Source of the DNA: Comamonadaceae bacterium OTU4NAUVB1
GTDB lineage: Bacteria > Pseudomonadota > Gammaproteobacteria > Burkholderiales > Burkholderiaceae_C
Length of the DNA: 64,000 nucleotides
Assembly: GCA_024372625.1 (NCBI GenBank)
Contig: CP099607.1
Span: forward strand, 360,036-424,035
Direction of reading: 5' to 3'
The notes beneath the pieces are model-generated. The model ran no database searches. It was given only the letters and a program-made list of their open reading frames with translations, and had not been told where the DNA came from. Below are positions 54,400-63,057 of this stretch, in pieces. A program made the position numbers and the translations under genes. Every line of letters starts with the position of its first letter. The first letter of the stretch is position 1.

Positions 54400-55794
54400 A
54401 TGGATCTCCCGACCGAAGCCCCGCCCCTTCCTCGGCCCCGCAGACGGGCTGCTTTGTCCGGCGATGCGCAGATCGCCCTGTTCCAGCAACCTCTGCTCAA
54501 GCCGGTCAACACGCTCGGTTGGACGCCCAAGGAAAAGAAGATCACCATTCTTGCGCGCAAGAGCTGGAACGTCCTCCTGCATCTGGCCCAGAACCAGGGA
54601 CTGGACAAGGAAGTCTTCACCGCCACGCTGTCGCGGGTCGTCAAGAGCATCGACTACGGCTCCAACGACCTGGAACTGATCAAGAAGCACCTGCGCGGCA
54701 TGGTCTCCACGACGGTCGAGTGGCAGTCGCCCACGTCAGGGGAGGGCGGATACTGGACCGTTTGCGGCCTGCTCTCGCATGCGAAGCTCACGAAGGTGCG
54801 CGGTGAGATCTGGGTCGAATGGTCCTACGCCGTGAACATGCGTCAGGAGCTGCTGGAGCCGCGCGTTTTCGCGCGTCTGCAATTGCCGATCCTCTCGCAG
54901 TTGCGCACGCACGCGGGCTTGGCCCTCTACGAGATCTGCACACGTTACAAGGACATCGGGCGCACGGCCCGCCAATCCTGGCATTGGTGGCGGCCGGTGC
55001 TCACGGGACGGCCGGACAACGAGAAGACGGCCCGCATGGAATACCGCGTCTTCAAGCGCGACTGCCTGCGCCTCGCCATCGCCGAGATCTCCGCGGTCAC
55101 CGACATCGAGATCGAACTGGTCGAGTACAAGGCCGGTCGCTTCATCTCGGACCTGCAGTTCCTCGTCAAGCCGAAGTCGCAGCAGGACCTTCCCCTGATC
55201 GCATCGACCCGACCCGTGGACATCGCCGTGATCGAACGCGCCGGGCGCCAGGGCATCGACAGCGATCGCGCGGAATCGCTGCTGGAAGAGTTCGGCGAAG
55301 CGTCACTGGCGGCGGGCCTGGACGCGCTCGAACGACGCGTCGCCTCGGGGTTTCCGGAGCCCTTGCGTGATCCCTACCGCTACCTGAAGTCGCTCATGCC
55401 GGGAGAAGCCAAACGCGTCCAGACCGAGCAGGTCGCGCAAGCGGCCAGGATCGACCCCGCAAGCCCGGTCGTCCGCGCCGCACAGGCGATGCGCCACGCG
55501 AAGTGGGCCGAGCAATGGCTGAGGGAGCGGCGCACGCAGGTGATCGAGGAGATCCAGCAACTCTCCCAGGACGCGCAGAACGACCTGGAGCGCGCGTTGC
55601 TGCAGGACATGGAACAGCGCAATGTCCATCCATCGATCCGCAAGCGCCTGCAGTCGAGCGGCTGGGAACACCAAATCGTCGTGCAGGACATGGTCCGCTA
55701 CTACGCGCAAGCCACCCATGGTCCGGCATGGGACCAACCCACCGATCGCGACCTGCTGGACATCGCTTCGCGGGCCGGCGGTGTCTCAGGGTGA
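54400..55794 (+). CDS. Replication initiator protein (Rep_3-like)
   Basis: A 464-aa initiator of the kind that starts replication of secondary replicons in Burkholderiales. The N-terminal half (SGDAQIALFQQPLLKPVNTL; KKITILARKSWNVLLHLAQN) leads to a winged-helix-type DNA-binding region (LPILSQLRTHAGLALYEICT), typical of the Rep_3/RepA superfamily. The C-terminal ~130 residues are helical and charged (WAEQWLRERRTQVIEEIQQL). It starts beside the iterons and is divergent from parAB, the classical rep-iteron-par layout. Longer than many plasmid initiators (about 300 aa), as in large replicons. Confidence 0.88.
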   Translation: MDLPTEAPPLPRPRRRAALSGDAQIALFQQPLLKPVNTLGWTPKEKKITILARKSWNVLLHLAQNQGLDKEVFTATLSRVVKSIDYGSNDLELIKKHLRGMVSTTVEWQSPTSGEGGYWTVCGLLSHAKLTKVRGEIWVEWSYAVNMRQELLEPRVFARLQLPILSQLRTHAGLALYEICTRYKDIGRTARQSWHWWRPVLTGRPDNEKTARMEYRVFKRDCLRLAIAEISAVTDIEIELVEYKAGRFISDLQFLVKPKSQQDLPLIASTRPVDIAVIERAGRQGIDSDRAESLLEEFGEASLAAGLDALERRVASGFPEPLRDPYRYLKSLMPGEAKRVQTEQVAQAARIDPASPVVRAAQAMRHAKWAEQWLRERRTQVIEEIQQLSQDAQNDLERALLQDMEQRNVHPSIRKRLQSSGWEHQIVVQDMVRYYAQATHGPAWDQPTDRDLLDIASRAGGVSG

Positions 55795-56275
55795 ATCGAA
55801 AGTGTCATTCGACAACACGAGACACATCGTTAACGCTGAAAATCCAAAATGGTTGATTATGTGATTTATCAACATGGAAGTTGGCTTAAGACACGTCAGA
55901 TGGTGTACGCATTCAAAGCGCGATCGGCGTCGGGCCCCCACTCGAAGTCATGAAGGTTCTCACCACAATCAAGGCTTTCAACTCGCCTCTCGCTGTAAGT
56001 TGGCCTGAGGGCGTCCAAGCAAGTCCCGCAACGGGGCGATGGCGTGAGCGCGGCTTCGTGGTCGACTCCAACGCATAACGGCTTCAGGTGCTGCCTGAAG
56101 CGCTGCCATGTTGGCCATGCGGCCGCATTCTGTTTGAAGTTCGGTCGAGGGCCCTGGCAGCCTTGGACTCTTTCGATCGCATTCGTCAGGCGCGCCAGCG
56201 TCACTGGGCAGGGCGCACTGAAGTGACGTAGAACGTCCCGCACCGATTTTTTCCACGGCCAGGGTCGTCTTGACG

Positions 56276-56290
56276 CGTGAGGGTTTCAGG
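56276..56290. repeat. Outlying iteron-like copy CGTGAGGGTTTCAGG
   Basis: Same orientation and sequence as set B near 54.3 kb, except for one missing T in the T-run and a diverged right end. It lies beyond the rep gene, about 2 kb from the array. Confidence 0.6.
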
Positions 56291-56419
56291 CTCGATGCCA
56301 CAGCAACGGACAGCCAAAGGCAATGTGCTGTCCCATCAACCCGGCGGAGCGGTGAGAGCAACCGACCCCTGGGGAAACACCGATTCCAAAGTATTGCGAC
56401 GTGCACACGTTCCAATTAA

Positions 56420-56438
56420 TATACTTAGCAAGCTAACT
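56420..56438. promoter_or_regulatory. Promoter-like patch with a 16-bp near-palindrome
   Basis: TATACT at 56420-56425 resembles a -10 element. It overlaps ACTTAGC-AA-GCTAACT (56423-56438), symmetrical at 14 of 16 positions. The size suits a MarR-type dimer, and a MarR gene closes the phthalate cluster downstream. Regulator assignment is inferred; no good -35 was found at normal spacing. Confidence 0.4.
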
Positions 56439-56473
56439 AAATGGCCGGATTCAAACAGACTCCGTCAACCCTC

Positions 56474-56962
56474 ATGAACGCCACGATGCCCGAACTGCTC
56501 GCTTGGTCCGACTCGATGTCGCTCGGACACCCGCGCTTGGACGACGAGCACCAGCGCCTTGCCGCACTGATCGCTCAACTTCAAAAAGCGCTCGACGACG
56601 ACCTCCACGCTGCGCTAAAGGCGGTGCTTGAAGAGGCCGCGGCGCATTTCGCGGTCGAGAACGACCTCATGACGGCAACCGGCTTTCCACCCCGCGAATG
56701 CCACATTAAGGAGCACGAGGCCGTGCTCGGCACGCTGCGCGGCGTCGCCGAGCGTCTGGCGCGGGGCGAACACGCGGTCGCGAGGCGACTGTCGGCGGAA
56801 CTTGCAGCATGGTTCCCGGCGCATGTGCAGCACCTCGATTCGGCGCTGTCCCATTGGCTGTGCAAGTTGCAGCACGGCGCCAAACCTGTCGTTCTCCGTC
56901 TCAGCGGCGACAGGGGCCGTGCAAGTCCGGGCCGTCGCGACGTCGTGACGGCCAGCGCCTGA
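56474..56962 (+). CDS. Bacteriohemerythrin
   Basis: A 162-aa four-helix di-iron protein that binds O2. All ligands are visible: H19 (LGHPRLDDEH), H26, H58 and E62 (HFAVEND), H77 and H81 (HIKEH), H117 and D122 (HVQHLD). Length is slightly above the usual ~130 because of a basic C-terminal tail. The start at 56474 (MNATMPELLAWSDSM) is preferred over 56441, since family members begin just before LLAWSDSM. It precedes the oxygen-dependent phthalate oxygenase by 36 nt on the same strand, so delivery or sensing of O2 for that enzyme is a plausible link but unproven. Confidence 0.9.
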   Translation: MNATMPELLAWSDSMSLGHPRLDDEHQRLAALIAQLQKALDDDLHAALKAVLEEAAAHFAVENDLMTATGFPPRECHIKEHEAVLGTLRGVAERLARGEHAVARRLSAELAAWFPAHVQHLDSALSHWLCKLQHGAKPVVLRLSGDRGRASPGRRDVVTASA

Positions 56963-56998
56963 TTTCGATTCGACAACAACACACCACGAGAAAACTCC

Positions 56999-58318
56999 AT
57001 GATGACTTCGGAAGAAAACGATCTGCTCTGCCGCGTTGAAGGCACGGCGCCGATGGGCCAACTGATGCGGCGCCACTGGACGCCCGTCTGCCTGCTGGAG
57101 GAGGTGAGCGAGCCCGACGGCGCGCCCGTGAAGGCGCGCGTCTTCGGCGAGGACCTGGTGGTGTTTCGCGACACCGACGGCCGGGTCGGCGTGATGGACG
57201 AGTACTGCCCGCACCGCCGTGCCTCGCTGGTCTACGGGCGCAACGAGGAAGGGGGCCTGCGCTGCCTCTATCACGGCTGGAAGATGGACGTCGATGGCAA
57301 CGTGCTTGAGATGGCTTCGGAGCCGTCTGCCAGCGGCATGGCCGAGAAGGTCAAGCACACGGCCTACCCGACGAGCGAGTGGGGTGGCCTGGTCTGGGCC
57401 TACATGGGTCCAAAGGACGACGTACCGGCGTTTAGGCCGCCGGCCTGGGCACCCACGGCCGAGACGCGCGTGAGCATCGCCAAGGTGCTGCTGCCGTGCA
57501 ACTGGGCGCAGATTCTGGAGGGCGCCATCGATTCGGCGCACAGCTCCAGCCTGCATTCGTCGGACATGGTGCCCGCCCGCGTGGACGGCGCCCAGGCGAC
57601 CGCCAACACCTGGCTGCGCCCCTCCACCGACAAGGCGCCGCGCATGCAGGTGCAGCGCACCGGCTACGGCTTCCGCTACGCCGCGCTGCGCCGGCCGCTG
57701 ACCAACGCCGCCGTGAACGACTACGTGCGCTCGACCGTCTTCGTGGCGCCGGCCACCGCATTGATTCCGCCCAACAACCTCTACAACGTGGCCAACATCA
57801 ACGTGCCGATGGACGACACAAACACCGCGTTCTATTTCATCGCCTGGGGCCATCCCGCGCAGACGCCGGAGACCGAGACCTGGCGGCGCTTCCTGCGGCA
57901 GACCGTGGGCGTCGATCTGGACGCCCGGTATCGCCCGCTGCGCACGATGGACAACATGTTCTGGCAGGACCGCAACGCCATGAAGGCCGGCAACTTCACC
58001 GGCATCACCGGTTTCCCCAATCAGGACGTAGCGATGTGGCTGACCATGGGTCCAATCGCCGACCGGACGCACGACCGCCTGGGTGCCAGCGACCTGGCGA
58101 TCGTGGAGTTCCGCAAGCAGATGCTCGAGGCCGTGCAGGCCTTCGCACAGGGTGCGCCGGCCATCGGCACGGGCGCCGAGGCTGCCACGCCGGCGGTCTG
58201 CGCGTTCCAGGCGATCGTGCCCAAGACCACGGACTGGCGGGTCCACGAGACCCGCTTCATCTGGCACGAAGGCGTGGGTCACCCCGAATTCGAAGACTCC
58301 TATTCCGTGAAGGCCTGA
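56999..58318 (+). CDS. ophA2: Rieske aromatic oxygenase, phthalate 4,5-dioxygenase oxygenase-like
   Basis: Oxygenase component, 439 aa. The N-terminal Rieske [2Fe-2S] motif C70-P-H72 and C89-L-Y-H92 and the mononuclear iron site D178-S-A-H181-S-S-S-L-H186 are seen. No separate beta subunit is present, as in phthalate-type (single-subunit) oxygenases, and the partner reductase at 60.3 kb is of the matching phthalate type. It would convert phthalate to cis-4,5-dihydro-4,5-dihydroxyphthalate. Isophthalate or another aryl acid is possible, but the adjacent decarboxylase favours o-phthalate. Five nt separate it from the next gene. Confidence 0.87.
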   Translation: MMTSEENDLLCRVEGTAPMGQLMRRHWTPVCLLEEVSEPDGAPVKARVFGEDLVVFRDTDGRVGVMDEYCPHRRASLVYGRNEEGGLRCLYHGWKMDVDGNVLEMASEPSASGMAEKVKHTAYPTSEWGGLVWAYMGPKDDVPAFRPPAWAPTAETRVSIAKVLLPCNWAQILEGAIDSAHSSSLHSSDMVPARVDGAQATANTWLRPSTDKAPRMQVQRTGYGFRYAALRRPLTNAAVNDYVRSTVFVAPATALIPPNNLYNVANINVPMDDTNTAFYFIAWGHPAQTPETETWRRFLRQTVGVDLDARYRPLRTMDNMFWQDRNAMKAGNFTGITGFPNQDVAMWLTMGPIADRTHDRLGASDLAIVEFRKQMLEAVQAFAQGAPAIGTGAEAATPAVCAFQAIVPKTTDWRVHETRFIWHEGVGHPEFEDSYSVKA

Positions 58319-58322
58319 TCCC

Positions 58323-59312
58323 ATGAGCAAACTCCAGCTCTCCGTCGCCATGGGCAACTACGACCGCACGCGGGCGCTGTTCGACGGCCTGGTGCAGATC
58401 GACGGCGTCGATCCGGTCTACATGCTGCTCAATCCGGAAGAGATGTTCTTCCGCGCCATGCGCAGCGTCGATTTCGACGTCACCGAACTCTCGTTCTCCA
58501 GCTACCTGGTCAAGCATTCGCGCGGCGAGTGCCCCTACATCGCGCTGCCGGTGTTCCTGTCGCGGGCCTTTCGCCACACGTCGATCTACGTGCGCAAGGA
58601 CCGCATCGACCAGCCGGCCGACCTGAAGGGAAAGCGCATCGGCCTGCCCGAATACCAGCTCACCGCCAACGTCTGGGCGCGCGCGATCCTGGAAGACGAC
58701 TTCGGCGTGCGTCCCTCGGACGTGACCTGGGTGCGCGGCGGCATCGAGACGCCCGGCCGGCCTGAGAAGGTCAAGCTGCAGCTGCCCGGTGATGTCCGCA
58801 TCGAACAGGCACCGGCGGACACGACGATCTCGGAGCTGCTCGACCGGGGCGACATCGACGGCTTCATGGCCCCCCGGCCCCCCAGCCGGGCCGCGCTGGC
58901 CAACCCGAACATCGGGTGGCTGTTCGACGATCCGACTGCCGTCGCCAAGGACTATTTCCGCCGCACGGGCGTGTTCCCGATCATGCACGTCGCCGCCATC
59001 CGCAAGGAGCTGGCCGAACGGCATCCGTGGCTGCCAGGTGCCCTCGTCAAGGCCTTCACGCAGTCGAAGGCGGCGGCGCTGCAGCTGCTGTCGGACACCT
59101 CTGCGACCAAGGTGACGCTGCCCTTCGTCGAGGAGCAGCTGCAGGCCGCGCGCGAGACCATGGGCGAGGACTTCTGGTCCTACGGCGTCGCTCCGGCACG
59201 CCGGACGCTTGAGGCCTTCGTGCGCACGCACCACGCCCAGGGCCTGTCGTCGCGCGAGGTCCCCGTCGAGGAGCTGTTCCATCCCGCGACCTACGAGTCC
59301 TACAGCATCTGA
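58323..59312 (+). CDS. ophC: 4,5-dihydroxyphthalate decarboxylase-like protein
   Basis: A 329-aa cytoplasmic protein with a periplasmic-binding-protein-like fold but no signal peptide, as expected of the OphC/Pht5 decarboxylases. Seen: MSKLQLSVAMGNYDRTRALF, PEEMFFRAMRSVDFDVTELS and YVRKDRIDQPADLKGKRIGL. It would remove CO2 from 4,5-dihydroxyphthalate to give protocatechuate. Similar folds occur in thiamine-precursor and nitrate binding proteins, but the missing signal and the operon argue for the decarboxylase. Confidence 0.84.
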   Translation: MSKLQLSVAMGNYDRTRALFDGLVQIDGVDPVYMLLNPEEMFFRAMRSVDFDVTELSFSSYLVKHSRGECPYIALPVFLSRAFRHTSIYVRKDRIDQPADLKGKRIGLPEYQLTANVWARAILEDDFGVRPSDVTWVRGGIETPGRPEKVKLQLPGDVRIEQAPADTTISELLDRGDIDGFMAPRPPSRAALANPNIGWLFDDPTAVAKDYFRRTGVFPIMHVAAIRKELAERHPWLPGALVKAFTQSKAAALQLLSDTSATKVTLPFVEEQLQAARETMGEDFWSYGVAPARRTLEAFVRTHHAQGLSSREVPVEELFHPATYESYSI

Positions 59313-59347
59313 CGCTGCCATCCAGAAAACAACGGAGACACATTCCT

Positions 59348-60325
59348 ATGAAACAAACAATGCTGGGCTGGCTGGCCGCCTCGGCCGCCATGGCCTGCCT
59401 GATCCTCACCGCGCCGGCGCGGGCCGACACGTTCCCATCGCGTCCGGTGAAGCTGGTCGTGCCCTACTCGCCGGGCGGCCTGCCCGATACCGTGGCGCGG
59501 ATCCTGTCGCGCCCGCTCGGCGAGGCGCTGGGCCAGTCGGTGTTCGTCGAGAACAAGCCGGGCGCCGGCGGCGCCGGTGCCGCTTCCACGCTGACTCAGT
59601 CGCCGGCGGATGGCTACACATTGCTGGTCACCGATGGCCCGATGCTGTCGATCACGCCGCTGCTGATCAAGAAGATGAGCTACGACGCCACCGCCGATTT
59701 CATGCCGGTCTCGCTGGTCGGCAAGGCGCCGCTGTTCCTGGCCGTCAATCCGAGCGTCAAGGCCGACACCCTCGACGAGCTCATCGCGCTGGCCAAGGCC
59801 AAGCCCGGCGCGCTGAACTACGGGTCCTCGGGCACCGGCAGCATCCACCACCTGACCACCGAGGCCATGAATTCGAGGCTCGGGATCGTCATGACGCACG
59901 TGCCGTTCCGGGGCAGCGCCAATTCGGTGCCGGCCATGATCGGCGGGCAGGTCGACATGGTGTTCGCCTCGCCGCCCTCGCTCATGGGCTTCGTCAAGGC
60001 CGGCCAGGCCAAACTGCTGGCCACCAACGGCGCGGCCCGTTCGCCCTTGGCGCCGCAGATGCCTGCGCTGGTCGAGAAGATCCCGGGCTTCGACTTCGCT
60101 TTCAATGTCGCTGTGCTCGCCAAGACGGGCACGCCGGCCGGGGCCATCGCGCGCGTGAGCAGCGAGATCGCCCGGATCGTGAAGCGGCCCGACGTGATCG
60201 AGCAGCTGCGTCTGGCGGGTGTCGACCCGGTCGGCGGCTCGCCTGAGCAGCTCGCGCAGGCGTTGAAGAGCGAGACCGCGCGCGTCACCGATGCCGCCGG
60301 CCGCGCCAACCTGAAGGCCGAGTGA
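59348..60325 (+). CDS. Bug/TctC-family periplasmic binding protein of the phthalate cluster
   Basis: Secreted solute receptor, 325 aa: signal peptide MKQTMLGWLAASAAMACLIL to APARA; mature start FPSRPVKLVVPYSPGGLPDT; LNYGSSGTGSIHHLTTEAMN and GQVDMVFASPPSL. Such proteins capture aromatic acids (TphC for terephthalate) and work with a shared TctAB membrane pair encoded elsewhere. Its place inside the oxygenase operon suggests phthalate as ligand. GGAGAC lies 10 nt before the ATG. Confidence 0.92.
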   Translation: MKQTMLGWLAASAAMACLILTAPARADTFPSRPVKLVVPYSPGGLPDTVARILSRPLGEALGQSVFVENKPGAGGAGAASTLTQSPADGYTLLVTDGPMLSITPLLIKKMSYDATADFMPVSLVGKAPLFLAVNPSVKADTLDELIALAKAKPGALNYGSSGTGSIHHLTTEAMNSRLGIVMTHVPFRGSANSVPAMIGGQVDMVFASPPSLMGFVKAGQAKLLATNGAARSPLAPQMPALVEKIPGFDFAFNVAVLAKTGTPAGAIARVSSEIARIVKRPDVIEQLRLAGVDPVGGSPEQLAQALKSETARVTDAAGRANLKAE

Positions 60326-60335
60326 GAGCGTGGTC

Positions 60336-61307
60336 ATGACCGACATCCAGACCCATGCCGACACCAAGATGCCGCTGCGCGTCGCCCGCGCCTACGACGT
60401 CGCCGAAGGCATCCGCAGCTTCGAGCTGGTGCAGCCCGACGGCAGCGAACTGCCGCCGTTCACGCCCGGCTCGCACGTGAAGGTGCAGACGCCCAGCGGC
60501 GCGATGCGCAAGTATTCGCTGTCCAACGATCCGGCCGAGCGCGATCGCTACGTCATCACCGTCAAGCGCGACGCCGCTGGACAGGGCGGTTCGGTCAGCA
60601 TGCACGACGACGTGAAGGAGGGCGACACCCTGCCGACCTCCGTGCCCGACAACGCCTTCCCCCTGGTCGAGAAGGCGAAGGGCTACCTGTTCATCGCCGG
60701 CGGCATCGGCATCACGCCGATCCTGTCGATGATCCGTTCGTTCGGCGAGTTGCCGCCGGCGCCGTGGAAGCTTTTCTACCTGACCCGGTCGCCGGCCAGT
60801 ACTGCGTTCCTGGACGATCTGAGCCAGCCGGAGCTGAAGAAGCAGGTGCGCATCCATCACGACCAGGGCGACCCGGCGCGCACCTTCGATCTGTGGCCAG
60901 CGCTCGAGAAGCCGAACACGGCGCACGTCTACTGCTGCGGCCCGAGACCGCTGATGGAGGCCGTGCGTGACATGACCGGTCACTGGTCGCCGGCCAACGT
61001 GCATTTCGAGAGTTTCAACGAGGGCGGCGGCGTGCGTCCGGAGGACCAGCCGTTCAAGGTCAAGCTGGCGCGCAGCGGCGGCGAATACAACGTGCCGGTG
61101 GGCCAGTCGATCCTCTCGGTGCTGCGCGAGCACGGGTGCGACGCGGCGTCGTCTTGCGAGAGCGGCACCTGCGGCACCTGCCGCACGGGATTGCTCGGCG
61201 GCGAGGCCGATCACCGCGACATGGTGCTGATGCCCGAGGAGATGGAGCACCAGATCATGATCTGCGTCTCGCGCGCCAGATCGCCTGAACTGGTGCTCGA
61301 TCTGTGA
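60336..61307 (+). CDS. ophA1: Phthalate dioxygenase reductase-like protein
   Basis: Electron-transfer component, 323 aa, fused FMN - NADH - [2Fe-2S] order of the phthalate dioxygenase reductase family. FMN site [13 protein letters not shown] region [14 protein letters not shown]-terminal plant-type ferredoxin cluster CESGTCGTC with the fourth Cys expected a little further on (ICVSRARS). Its ATG at 60336 follows an in-frame GTG at 60330; either could serve. It supplies electrons to the Rieske oxygenase. Its end overlaps the dehydrogenase start by 4 nt. Confidence 0.9.
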   Translation: MTDIQTHADTKMPLRVARAYDVAEGIRSFELVQPDGSELPPFTPGSHVKVQTPSGAMRKYSLSNDPAERDRYVITVKRDAAGQGGSVSMHDDVKEGDTLPTSVPDNAFPLVEKAKGYLFIAGGIGITPILSMIRSFGELPPAPWKLFYLTRSPASTAFLDDLSQPELKKQVRIHHDQGDPARTFDLWPALEKPNTAHVYCCGPRPLMEAVRDMTGHWSPANVHFESFNEGGGVRPEDQPFKVKLARSGGEYNVPVGQSILSVLREHGCDAASSCESGTCGTCRTGLLGGEADHRDMVLMPEEMEHQIMICVSRARSPELVLDL

Positions 61308-62503
61308 CCGCGCCCACGACCGAGCATCGGCAGATCCGCCTGGGTGTCGCCGGTCTGGGCCGGGCCTTCACGCTGATGCTGCCGACGCTGCTGAGAGACA
61401 GCCGGGTGCGGCTGGTGGCCGCCTGCGATCCGCGCGAAGAGGCCCGCGCCCGCTTCGCGCGCGATTTCGATGCGCCGGTCTACACCGGCATAGAAGGCCT
61501 CGCCAGCGATCCCGAGGTCGAGGCGATCTACATCGCCAGTCCGCACCAGTTCCACGCGGCGCAGACCCGGATCGCCTCGCGTCACGGCAAGCACGTCCTG
61601 GTCGAGAAGCCGATGGCGCTGTCGCTGGCCGAGTGCGACGCCATGATCGAGGACTGCCGCGCGGCCGGCGTGCGGCTGATCGTCGGCCATTGCCACAGCT
61701 TCGATTCCCCGTACCTGCAGGCACGCGACATCATCGCCAGCGGTGAAGTCGGGCGGGTGCGCATGATCCAGGCATTGAACTACACCGACTTCCTCTATCG
61801 GCCGCGACGACCCGAGGAGCTGCGGACCGAGGAGGGCGGCGGCGTGGTCTTCAGCCAGGCGGCGCACCAGGTCGACGTGGTGCGGCTGCTCGCCGGATCG
61901 GCGGTCACGCGGGTGCGCGCCGTCACGGGCGACTGGGACCCGACGCGCTCGACGCAGGGGGCCTATTCGGCCCTGATGTGGTTCGACGACGGCGCCTTCG
62001 CCAGCCTGAGCTACAGCGGCTACGGGCATTTCGATTCCGACGAATGGTGCGGATGGATCGGCGAGATGGGGGCGGCCAAGTCGCCCGACGCCCATGGCGC
62101 GGCGCGTCGGCGACTGGCGGCGGTGAATTCCGCGCAGGACGAAGCGCGCCTCAAGGCCGCCGGCACCTACGGCGGCGCGGATTACGTGCCGCAGCCGCCG
62201 GATGCCGGCGGGCGCTGGCACCAGCACTTCGGGCCCGTGGTGGTGTCGTGCGAGCGGGGCGACGTGCGACCGATGCCCGACGGCACCTGGGTCTATGGCG
62301 ATCGCAAGAAGGCGAAGCGGCCACTGACTGCGCCTCCCGTTGCGCGCTTCGAGGTGATCGACGAGTTGTTCGAAGCCATCGTGCTGGGCCGGGCACCGCT
62401 GCACGACGGCGCGTGGGCCCGCTCGACTCTCGCCGTCTGCCTGGCGCTGCTGGCCTCGGCGGGCGCGGACCAAGACGTGGAGCTTGCGCCACGAGTCAGC
62501 TGA
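61304..62503 (+). CDS. ophB: Gfo/Idh/MocA oxidoreductase, probable phthalate dihydrodiol dehydrogenase
   Basis: NAD-dependent dehydrogenase, 399 aa. Rossmann text [20 protein letters not shown], motif [14 protein letters not shown] (residues about 95-107, Lys and Pro of the EKP motif) and [19 protein letters not shown]. In phthalate degraders the 4,5-dihydrodiol dehydrogenase belongs to this family, so the reaction is rearomatisation to 4,5-dihydroxyphthalate. GTG start, with GTGA overlapping the reductase stop. The gene for the MarR regulator follows after 38 nt. Confidence 0.86.
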   Translation: MTAPTTEHRQIRLGVAGLGRAFTLMLPTLLRDSRVRLVAACDPREEARARFARDFDAPVYTGIEGLASDPEVEAIYIASPHQFHAAQTRIASRHGKHVLVEKPMALSLAECDAMIEDCRAAGVRLIVGHCHSFDSPYLQARDIIASGEVGRVRMIQALNYTDFLYRPRRPEELRTEEGGGVVFSQAAHQVDVVRLLAGSAVTRVRAVTGDWDPTRSTQGAYSALMWFDDGAFASLSYSGYGHFDSDEWCGWIGEMGAAKSPDAHGAARRRLAAVNSAQDEARLKAAGTYGGADYVPQPPDAGGRWHQHFGPVVVSCERGDVRPMPDGTWVYGDRKKAKRPLTAPPVARFEVIDELFEAIVLGRAPLHDGAWARSTLAVCLALLASAGADQDVELAPRVS

Positions 62504-62541
62504 CACAATAGGGACGATCCTCCACTCCCTCTCCTGCGCCC

Positions 62542-63057
62542 TTGTCCAAATCAGCCGAGAAGCACGAAGCCGAAGTCGCCGCACGAGTCCTCCGCCGCTG
62601 GCACGACGCCGTTCCCAACGACCGGATGGCGCATCTGGTGAAGGACGCCACGCGCGGGTTCATGCGTTCACTCCAGTCGCGCCTGGCCGAGCATCAGGTG
62701 CTGCCGGGCCATTGGACCTTCTTGCGCATCCTGTGGGAACGCGACGGCATCACCAAACGCGAACTGAGCGTCGAGGCCGGCGTCATGGAGCCCACCACCG
62801 TTATCGCCTTGCGGGCCATGGAATCGCTCGGGTACGTCAGTCTGGAACAACGCCCCGAGAACCGCAAAAACATCTACGTCCAACTGACACCTTACGGACG
62901 CAGGCTGCAGGACGAACTGGTGCCGCTGGCGCAGGAAGTCAATACATTGGCACTCGAAGGCATCAGCGATCGTGAGATCGCTACAGTACGCCGCGCACTT
63001 CTCATCATGATTGATAACCTCGCGCGCGATCAGACTAATTCGGACTTCACTAGATGA
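62542..63057 (+). CDS. MarR-family regulator of the phthalate cluster
   Basis: A 171-aa winged-helix regulator: QVLPGHWTFLRILWERDGIT, recognition-helix region KRELSVEAGVMEPTTVIALR, wing RPENRKNIYVQLTPYGRRL. Typical MarR length plus a short N-terminal extension. TTG start at 62542; the later ATGs would remove conserved sequence. MarR regulators often repress aromatic-acid operons and release DNA on binding the substrate or its CoA ester. The near-palindrome at 56423-56438 is a candidate site. Confidence 0.86.
   Translation: MSKSAEKHEAEVAARVLRRWHDAVPNDRMAHLVKDATRGFMRSLQSRLAEHQVLPGHWTFLRILWERDGITKRELSVEAGVMEPTTVIALRAMESLGYVSLEQRPENRKNIYVQLTPYGRRLQDELVPLAQEVNTLALEGISDREIATVRRALLIMIDNLARDQTNSDFTR

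Larger units (their letters stand above)
55795..56473. other. Intergenic region between rep and hemerythrin gene
   Basis: About 680 nt. Holds an imperfect hairpin GTTGAT / ATCAAC (55852-55873) after rep, a further iteron-like copy (56276-56290) and an AT-rich promoter-like patch near 56.42 kb. Open frames on the minus strand (for example 55896-56243) have no recognisable domain or ribosome-binding site. Confidence 0.5.

Noticed and set aside
54090..54650. Minus-strand frame of 186 codons with repeated TPENPH text
   Set aside because: The repeats are translations of the iterons, and the frame overlaps the rep start; no ribosome-binding site.
55896..56415. Minus-strand frames after rep, considered as transposase remnants
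   Set aside because: No catalytic motif, terminal repeat or family resemblance could be identified.
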